60,000 nucleotides of DNA, taken from the NCBI GenBank assembly GCA_009760855.2, contig WPIO01000098.1, forward strand, positions 438,501 through 498,500, given 5' to 3'. Shown here piece after piece: positions 1 through 60,000 of this stretch. The position numbers were made by a program, and so were the translations under genes. Source of the DNA: Cristatella mucedo. Its lineage: Eukaryota > Bryozoa > Phylactolaemata > Cristatellidae. The notes beneath the pieces were generated by a model. The model searched no databases, was not told where the DNA came from, and saw only the letters and a program-made list of their open reading frames with translations. Positions within the stretch are counted from its first letter, which is position 1. Each line of letters opens with the position of its first letter.

Positions 1-483
1 CTCAGCTATGCTCCTCCGATTCTCTTTGCTCCGATCTGTAGAGATGAAGCCAGTTGGCTGGCTACCGCTTGCGCGCCGAAAATCGATTAGGCTTTGGTTT
101 CGCCCTAGAAAAACCTCCACGGTAGCAATCACTAATCATCGTGGCTTTGTATAATACACGGAGATAATTTATATGAAGTAACCACTTTCCCGGCGGCGAA
201 GGCGGCGCGAAAGTTCATGAAAATCGTCACTTCATGAGAGACGATTGCTTGTATTATTAGGAACGTACTTGAAGAGGGCCTTCAGGAGCAGTCTTTTGGA
301 CAGTTTTAGGTGTCGAAAGAAGCGTGCTAATTAATGTGTACAATAGGTAGAAAGAAGTTTCCCGGTGGCGATGCCCTGGCCCTGAGAAGCATCCGTTCTT
401 CAGAAAAGGCATTTAACAATTTCCGAAGAGAGAGACGCACCTTATTGACTCGAACCGACCACAACGCTGCGAGACAGTAATAG
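1..483. other. 3' flank, no feature seen
   Basis: AT/GC-mixed sequence without a credible coding frame or a repeat I recognise. Confidence 0.5.
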
Positions 484-680
484 TAATAATAATTTGCATG
501 CTGACCCTGTGCACGTCACCCCTAACCATGTTATTCGTTTTGTTTGTTTTTCAAGCATGATTTTACTTACCATTTAATTGAATTTCCCTTTGCAGCAAAT
601 GTAAAGCGCCTAGAAAGAGATTAAGTTCTCTGAGGGCGCTTTATCAAGTACATTATTATTATTATTATTATTATAATTAT
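484..680 (+). mobile_element. L2-A LINE 3' end, sense
   Basis: 5'-truncated copy. Starts near gcatgctgaccctgtgcacg, then the terminal hairpin (aaagcgcc ... ggcgcttt with agaga/tctct inside) and an ATT-repeat tail. Same unit as about a dozen others in the window. Confidence 0.85.
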
Positions 681-730
681 TGATTTGGCGTGTGCCTACA
701 GTTCCAAATATTCTTAACTTACCTTTTGAG

Positions 731-850
731 ACTAATAATAATAATAATAATAATAATAATGCACTTGATAAAGCGCCCTCAGAGAACTTAATCTCTTTCT
801 AGGCGCTTTAAATTTGCTAGTTACATCGCTTCGTGCAGCGAATGGGGGCA
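731..850 (-). mobile_element. L2-A LINE 3' end, antisense
   Basis: TAA-repeat tail then gcacttgataaagcgccctc on the plus strand. It faces the copy at 484-680 tail to tail, giving an inverted pair about 50 bp apart. Confidence 0.85.
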
Positions 851-1452
851 GCACCTCCGGACTCTGTGAGATCTAGACTTTAAATGGGGCCTTCACCATT
901 CTTTAAATACTCTCTCTCGTCGCGAGACCGATTCAGAACTGACGGCTCTCTGCTTTGAAATGATGCTGAAGCTTCTCACTGAGAGAGAACTATCCAGTAC
1001 CCTCAAAATAAATTGCCATAATTCAATTCGGTAGGGATCTCCTGCAAGTGACCGGTCGGGTGACCTGCCGGTGCTCGGCACAGACGCTCGGCCCTCCAGA
1101 CGTCATCAGCATTGACGTGTAGTACAAAATGAGAGTGGTGCCTTCCTTAAGAGCGGACGAAGGCCTCTCAGATCCGTCCAACAAGAAAGATCTCATTCTC
1201 TGCCACCCCGAAAAGTGCGATCGCTTTATAAAAATTGCTCTGCACCTTTCCAGTCCATTCAGCTCGATCTGAGGAAACGGTGAAAAGGCCGCTCACCCCT
1301 TGGAGAAGCAGCTTTAAGCCGCCGTTATCTACGAGAGCTAGCTCCTCACTAGAATCTCGGCAGCCATTACGGAGGGCGTACCTGGCTTCCGGAAGGGGGG
1401 AGGTCGGCATGCTGACAGAAGCACCGAGGGGACGGCGGCCCTGAAGCGACCT
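851..1452. other. 3' flank, no feature seen
   Basis: No homology-supported frame. Two short open frames here lack any known pattern. Confidence 0.4.
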
Positions 1453-2597
<1,145 letters not shown>

Positions 2598-2703
2598 GCA
2601 ATAATAATAGTAATATAATAATACATTTCATATAGCGCCCTTAGATAACTCAATATCTTTCAAGACACTCTACATATGCTGTAAAGGAAGCGCGATCGAA
2701 TGG
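2598..2703 (-). mobile_element. Diverged L2-A LINE 3' end
   Basis: AATAAT tail, then atagcgcccttagataactc and gctgtaaaggaagcg on the plus strand: the same terminal unit with many changes, so an older copy. Confidence 0.7.
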
Positions 2704-3535
2704 TAATACTAATAGTAATAATAATGCACTTGATAAAGCGCCCTCAGAAAACTCAAATCTCTTTCTGGGCGTTTTACATTTGCTGCCAAGGGACACTCAA
2801 TTGAATAGTGAGTAATATCATGTTTGATAAACAACATGAATAACATGGTTGAGGGTGACATGCACAGGGTCAGCATGCAAGTGTGGTTAGTGGCAGCATG
2901 CATAAGCACATGAAGGACGAATCACAGATACCCACAAAATGCTGTCCTAAATAAGTGTTTTCAAGTTCTTTTTAAATATTGCTAATTCTGCGGATGTTCT
3001 GCCGCAAATCGGAGTGAGTTCCAGGCTTTGGGAGCAATCAAACTAAATGCATGGTCTCCAGAGCATTTGAGGTTTGTACGAGGTATTGGTAAACTGTTGG
3101 ATTCCGAAAAGCGGGTGGTACGATGCTTGGTTTGGTGGGGGAGTAGATCTGAGAGACAGGCTGGAGCCAAAGAATGAAGTGACCCAAGAGTGAGCGACAA
3201 AACCTTGAAGTCGATCCGTTGCTTGACCGGGAGCCAGTGCAGGTCGGTGAGAATGATGTAGCAACTACGATGCTCACGACAGACAAGCCTAGCTGCAGAG
3301 TTTTGCAGCAGCCGTAATCGCCTGATTGCACATGCCGGTAGGCCATCAAGCAGTGAGTTACAGAAGTCAAGATGGGATGTCACAAATGCATGGGCCAACT
3401 TAGACGTGGTATCCTTATCTAAGCAAGCCCGAATTTTAGCCATGTTGTGTATCTGAAAGTAGGAAGAGTTGATTGTGGAGCTGATGTGGTCGTCTAACGA
3501 GAGGTAACTGTGGAACATGACACCAAGATTTTGAG
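2704..3535 (-). mobile_element. L2-A LINE fragment with reverse-transcriptase C-terminal part
   Basis: On the minus strand a broken frame (about 3518-2982) has LDFCNSLLDGLPACAIRR, NSAARLVC, LHWLPVKQRIDFKVLSLTL and LAPACLSDLLP, the conserved C-terminal end of L2/CR1-type LINE ORF2. The shared 3' UTR, hairpin and triplet tail follow. 5' truncated. Confidence 0.9.
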
Positions 3536-3700
3536 CTGGTATATGGAAGCATGCTCAATTAACAACAAGAGTAACATGGTTAGGGGCGGCATGCACAGGT
3601 TCAGCATACAAGTATGGTTAGTGGCAGCATGCACAGTGTCAGCACGCATAAGCACATAAAAGACGATACACAGGGACCCACTAAAATGCTGTGATCTAAA
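3536..3700 (-). mobile_element. L2-A LINE 3' UTR fragment
   Basis: Contains the plus-strand run from catggttaggggcggcatgc through gtgtcagcacgcataagcac, the L2-A 3' UTR, without hairpin or tail. It abuts the previous copy. Confidence 0.7.
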
Positions 3701-3769
3701 ATGCTGTGATAAACCTCTATTTGCATACTCCCAGTATCCGTTAACTCTCACATGTTGTGCATGCTGCCA

Positions 3770-3960
3770 CTAACCACATTTGCATGCTGACCCTGTGCAT
3801 GTCACCCCTAACCATGTTATTCGTTTTGTTTGTTTTTCAAGCATGATTTTTACTTACCATTCATTGCATTTCCCTTTTTTAGCAAGTGTAAAGTGCCTAG
3901 AAAGAGATTGTTCTCTGAGGGTGCTTTATCAAGTACATTATTATTATTATCATTATCGCA
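3770..3960 (+). mobile_element. L2-A LINE 3' end, sense
   Basis: Starts in ccacatttgcatgctgaccc, then the hairpin with a slightly eroded stem (aaagtgcc/gggtgcttt) and an ATT/ATC tail. Confidence 0.85.
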
Positions 3961-4062
3961 TGCAAAAGACTGTCAAACCAACCATTTGTTTCTGGGCTGA
4001 ATGCAGGGGTGAGTAGCCTCTAGATCCCCTTGCAGAAGGTATTGTGGACGATCCCAGTTGAA

Positions 4063-4066
<4 letters not shown>

Positions 4067-4106
<40 letters not shown>
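4067..4106. repeat. (TA)n microsatellite
   Basis: About 40 bp of pure AT alternation. Confidence 0.97.
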
Positions 4107-4109
<3 letters not shown>

Positions 4110-4259
4110 AAGTGCTACTGGGCGTGCATCCTTAATGCACACACAGCTTGGTGCACCTAAGTCGGCATTCTGTCTCGTCTCAACTGGGCTGCCGGTTTCG
4201 AGGGCCACCAGTTGATCTAATGAAGGCTTGCTAGCTACAGGCAAGCCGGTGCACTTAAC

Positions 4260-4500
4260 AGCTTCACCAATCCGTTCTCAACCTGCAGGCATGTAACCAC
4301 ACACCCGCCTTCACACAGGCACACACGTACCCACGTGCACATGCTAACGCAGCATGCACGTGTATGAGTGGGCACACAAGCCCATGCATGCACAAGTACA
4401 CACGCCCACTGACGAACAAGCTATCGCACACGTGCACATGTACGCGAATGCGTGCGAAGGCACTCGAACAAACGCAAACACAGTTAGCACGTTTGTGAAC
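4260..4500. other. Imperfect CA-rich tract
   Basis: Scattered acacac/cacgtg runs (decayed CA repeat), including ccacgtgcacatg-type alternations. No gene. Confidence 0.5.
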
Positions 4501-4709
4501 AAATAAAAGCTCTAACACATAAAGGCTCATCTGTCACTTTACATAAGAGGCCATTGAATAAGCTAGCACTCTTCTTTTTTTTTTTACTTGGGCATCAAAT
4601 AATTAGCAGACAAAAACAGCATCCCAGCTCCGGTTCAGTGGAAAGCTTAGGAAAATATGCTAATCGAGAAAATATGAACACATGCACACATACAGCACAC
4701 ACACAAACC

Positions 4710-5131
4710 CCGCCACGACTTGGCTCGTTCATACCTAGCTGAACTGCTGCATCAATTTCAGTCTCTTCGCACCCACAGGTCCCGTATAAACAGTAAATGA
4801 GCTGTTCCATTCCTCCTCTTAAAGACCGTTAGCGACAGAAGCTTTAGTTCTGCAGGTCTTAGACTGTGGAACTAGTTTCCACAATTCTTACGAAACGACA
4901 ACAGCTCTCTTGCACGTCCTTTTCAGCGGTCCTGAGCTGCTACTTCAACGCTACTCACTATCTCAACTGCTCTCCTGACTCTGCTACGATTCACACTTTA
5001 TCTTTGTTGCGTGAGACCAAGTCTGTTGGCTAACGAATTCGAACCAAAACCTGCTTAGGCTGTGAGTGTGCTATATAAAAATCTCCTACGTAACACCCAC
5101 ATGGTCTTTATGACCTTGTGGAGTTACAGAC
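4710..5131 (+). mobile_element. L2-B LINE 3' end
   Basis: Degenerate end of the same ORF2 seen at 10,952-11,257 (cgacttggctcgttcatacc, gaccgttagcgacagaagc, gactgtggaactagtttcca). It is followed by the L2-B terminal block (gctgtgagtgtgctat ... ccttgtggagttac). Confidence 0.75.
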
Positions 5132-5990
5132 GCGCACGCACGCACACTCGCGCACACATACGCGTGCACACACACAGAGCAGAGCACGAGTGGCTGTCAC
5201 TTTCAGCAACTACATCGTACGGTCCACACTTTTATTTCTGCAATTGGACCTGGAAAGAGAAGGACAAGTCACAACGAAGGTCAAGGCAGCAGCAGCATTA
5301 GACGTTAGGCAGCCGTCTTGCTTGCAATGGTTTTCACATGAACCAAGCAAGGGCATGCCGTGCCAGCGCCTTAGCGAATGCTTATAAAAATAGAAATGCG
5401 GCAGGTAGGCAGCGTGGTGCGAGTAAATAAGCAGCAGCAGCAGCAGCTGCTGCTGACGAGCCAAGCAGTACTTGGGCGACAGGAACGCGAATCACTGCCA
5501 CCATGCCGAACCGGTGGCCCAAACATGGCCGTTCGTGCTCGCCCGCTCAGGTAGCACGATCAGATCTCGGTGGCCTGGGCGACTGGGCGCCATATGCTGC
5601 TGCATTCCGGCGGCCTAAGCCGGGCTCGTTGACCTATTGGGGCTCGGGACTGCACTACCTCGGCTGCCAACGTCGGCTGCTGCCGACCGACGAAGCGTAA
5701 CTCTTACTTCCGGCTCTAGCCCTCGGACACGCCCCTCCACCCGCGAGAAGGATGCATAGCTCGGCCTGCGGCGCCGGCGCACAAAAGCAACAGGCGCACG
5801 CAGGCAGCGTCGTGTCGCTGGGCGCCGACGCTGGGCGGTGCCCAGCAGAAGCAGGTCGAGGCCCAGTGCGCCAGCGGCGGCGAAGCACTGCCGCCGCTGG
5901 CGCCGAGTGTGTGACGTCGCAGCCAGCCCGGGGGTCGTCGGCCTTGACCTCCTCTGCTCCAGTGGCGGAGAAGGCCACGGCGGCCACGGG
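5132..5990 (-). other. 3' UTR / 3' flank of the SORL1-like gene
   Basis: Starts with a short CA/CG tract (5,131-5,180) and holds the candidate AATAAA at 5,231. A CAG-type run at 5,431-5,455 and GC-rich sequence lead up to the stop codon. Long frames on both strands (5,655-6,216) are GC-driven and overlap the terminal exon. Confidence 0.5.
5231..5236 (-). terminator. Candidate polyadenylation signal of the SORL1-like gene
   Basis: AATAAA on the minus strand, about 760 bases after the stop codon. It is the first canonical hexamer I find downstream of the stop. No cDNA evidence is available. Confidence 0.35.
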
Positions 5991-5995
5991 GTGCG

Positions 5996-58074
<52,079 letters not shown>

Positions 58075-58530
58075 CTGCAAGAGAAAAAAAGAGAGCTCGC
58101 CCTTCTGGAGACGCTGCCTTGCAGGGACGGCGGCCAATGGCTCCGCTACCGGATGCTGCAGTTTCTGTAAGGGCTTTCTGGTGCCAATCGTGCCAGCTGC
58201 TGCAGCTGCACCACAACCTGTGTGCAGCAGCAGCAGCTGCTGCACATCACGGCAGCCACACTATCACGGTAGCCAAGCAGCACTGTGACTACAGAATCGG
58301 CTAGCACCGAGGAGTGAGCTGTAGTACTAGAACTGCAAAAACCTGATTCGAGTCGCACGCAAGGGCAAACATCATTGCGAAGTTCATTACTGACCATCGA
58401 TGTGTGCTCGGCATGCTGTAAGCACCGGCAGGCGTTAGAGGCTTCGGCATTAAGGGCTGCTGCAATGCTAGACAGCAAGCAAAATTTTCTAGGCTCAGGC
58501 ATCCAGCCCGAGGTGAACTACTAACTATAA

Positions 58531-58534
58531 TATA

Positions 58535-58613
<79 letters not shown>
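58531..58613. repeat. (AAAT)n then (TA)n microsatellite
   Basis: About nine AAAT units followed by about 46 bp of TA. Confidence 0.97.
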
Positions 58614-58615
<2 letters not shown>

Positions 58616-58964
58616 CTTGATTTATCGGGCAGGTCGAGGAGCCATGGGCCATAGGATCTGTTAATTTTCATCTGCAAAGCCGTGTTTTTGTCAGATCAGA
58701 TGGAAGAATAGTCATGAATGTGACTGATCATTCATTCACTGCTTTTCATTCACACACTCTTATCCCGATCAGACCTTAAGGTTACATCGGGCAACTGGCC
58801 ATAGCCGCCACATTTGTCACTGCAGTAGCCGTTCCAATTACCTCCAGGATAAGAGAGCTCAGGAGTCTCTTCGAGGGTTGTACTGCGTTCAAGCTCTCAC
58901 TTACATCTCTCATACTTTCACATTTCTTGACCCACCCCAAGCAGCAGTCTTACCGAATATAGGT

Positions 58965-59062
58965 GATGATATTAATAATAATAATACACATGATATGACG
59001 CTTCTGAGAACCCAATCCTCTTTTAGGCACTTTGCATTTGCTGCAAAGGAAGCACAATTGAT
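58965..59062 (-). mobile_element. Decayed L2-A LINE 3' end
   Basis: attaataataataatacaca tail, then gatatgacgcttctgagaac and gcactttgcatttgctgcaa. Confidence 0.65.
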
Positions 59063-59069
59063 CACCAAG

Positions 59070-60000
59070 AGCAAGCATCCTTGCTTACAAGTCTGACGTC
59101 TTGCTAGAGTTATTTTACAAACCACACCGTCTAGGCTTTGTGAAGCATTTTACTGCTGTGCTGAACCAGTTATACGTAATAACAGAGATCTCAAGATAAG
59201 AGCCAAGAAGACTAACACTGTGTGTCAGGGCGGCTCTAAGCAAAGCTACCATATGCCGGTGCACAAGTGCTAGTTACCACCATTGGGCATCGTGATTCGG
59301 CTGTATACGATCAAGGGTAAGCTTAAACAAACTTGTCAGTAGCCACCAAATACTACTCGAACGTCTGTTTGGCAGTGAAAGCCTATTGATCGCCATCTTA
59401 GCACAGCACACCACTGGCTCAGATGGCTGCTTATTGATTTCACCACAAAACTCAAGCACACACTCAACATAAAAACGTTCAAACGCAGTCACTCGCACAC
59501 GGGCATGCAGGCACTAATGACAATTCAAAAAATCCGTTGTGTTTCTGGCATTTTTTCAAATGACCATTCCCTTTAGACTAGCCCTACTCCTGAAACGCTA
59601 TAATTGCAGCCACACCAAGTTCATGATACTAAGTCCTCCCTTCGTAGACTGAAACATAGACAGTTGCAACCGGTCAGACCTAGTTTAATCGCGACAATCC
59701 AGTTAAGCTTTCAAAAAAGCCAAACATTAACAAAAAGGGCCAGTCGACCTCGACCAACAATAGACAGGGAAAGTTTTCCTTTTGATGTAGAAAAAAATGG
59801 GTCAGTTCAATGTAGAAGTCAATTACGACATTGAAAGAGGATCAGCAAATACACGAGGCAGCTGTTTTTTTCTTCCCCAAAGTCTCGCAATCGACCGCTG
59901 GATACCACATCTAAACTTTCATGCTAATTATAACCTGTACCACAATGCTCCAGAAGAAAAATTAGTTTATCATATATGGCTATATATCAATATTTTGGTC
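59070..60000. other. 5' part of window (intron), no exon found
   Basis: I looked for the preceding VPS10 exon (phase-2 donor, Asp-box or WGDHGG-like text) on the minus strand and saw none. Frames at 59,274-59,498 and 59,604-59,834 are unassigned. Confidence 0.4.

Noticed and set aside
58741-58870. Cys/Gly-containing minus-strand stretch as a possible module exon
   Set aside because: Does not match VPS10, LDLa or EGF spacing, and has no matching splice pair.

Overview
This is a stretch of animal nuclear DNA from an invertebrate metazoan whose phylum I cannot fix. It is intron-rich and full of dinucleotide microsatellites, L2-type LINE fragments, tRNA-derived SINEs and DNA transposon remnants. 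I see no bacterial, phage, CRISPR or rRNA features.

One gene dominates. It lies on the minus strand from about 58,074 down to 5,996 and is the 3' part of a sortilin-related receptor (SORL1/LR11/SorLA type). I could place 29 exons by hand. Their splice phases all agree and they join into one open frame of 1,751 codons plus a stop. In protein order they encode: the last Asp-box piece of the VPS10 propeller and the two 10CC modules (58.1-55.6 kb); a YWTD propeller with its EGF module (53.9-46.4 kb); nine LDL-receptor class A (CR) modules (44.0-31.5 kb); six fibronectin type III domains, each split by an intron (30.3-13.9 kb); one membrane span (6.8-7.0 kb); and a 54-residue tail carrying FANSHY-like and GGA-type sorting signals (6.8-6.0 kb). 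The first exons (signal peptide, most of VPS10) lie beyond 60 kb. Module-by-module comparison with the vertebrate protein suggests that CR7 and CR8 are absent.

The introns and the 3' flank (1-6 kb) hold the mobile DNA. There are two L2-like LINE families. L2-A is mostly 5'-truncated 3' ends with a GC-rich hairpin and an ATT tail, in both orientations. L2-B includes a 2 kb reverse-transcriptase pseudogene at 9.1-11.3 kb and another fragment at 41.6-42.6 kb. Other elements are a tRNA-Leu-like SINE family, a 1,984 bp pogo/Tigger-type transposon with terminal inverted repeats and a TA duplication (20.25-22.24 kb), a Tc1/mariner remnant (52.3-52.65 kb) and a possible solo LTR (38.5-39.0 kb). Microsatellites include a perfect (CAG)40 seven bases inside an intron donor, several (AG)n tracts of 100-280 bp, and a 400 bp G-rich purine tract.

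Exon borders come from reading splice sites, phase and domain homology by eye. They are precise hypotheses, not transcript-supported facts.
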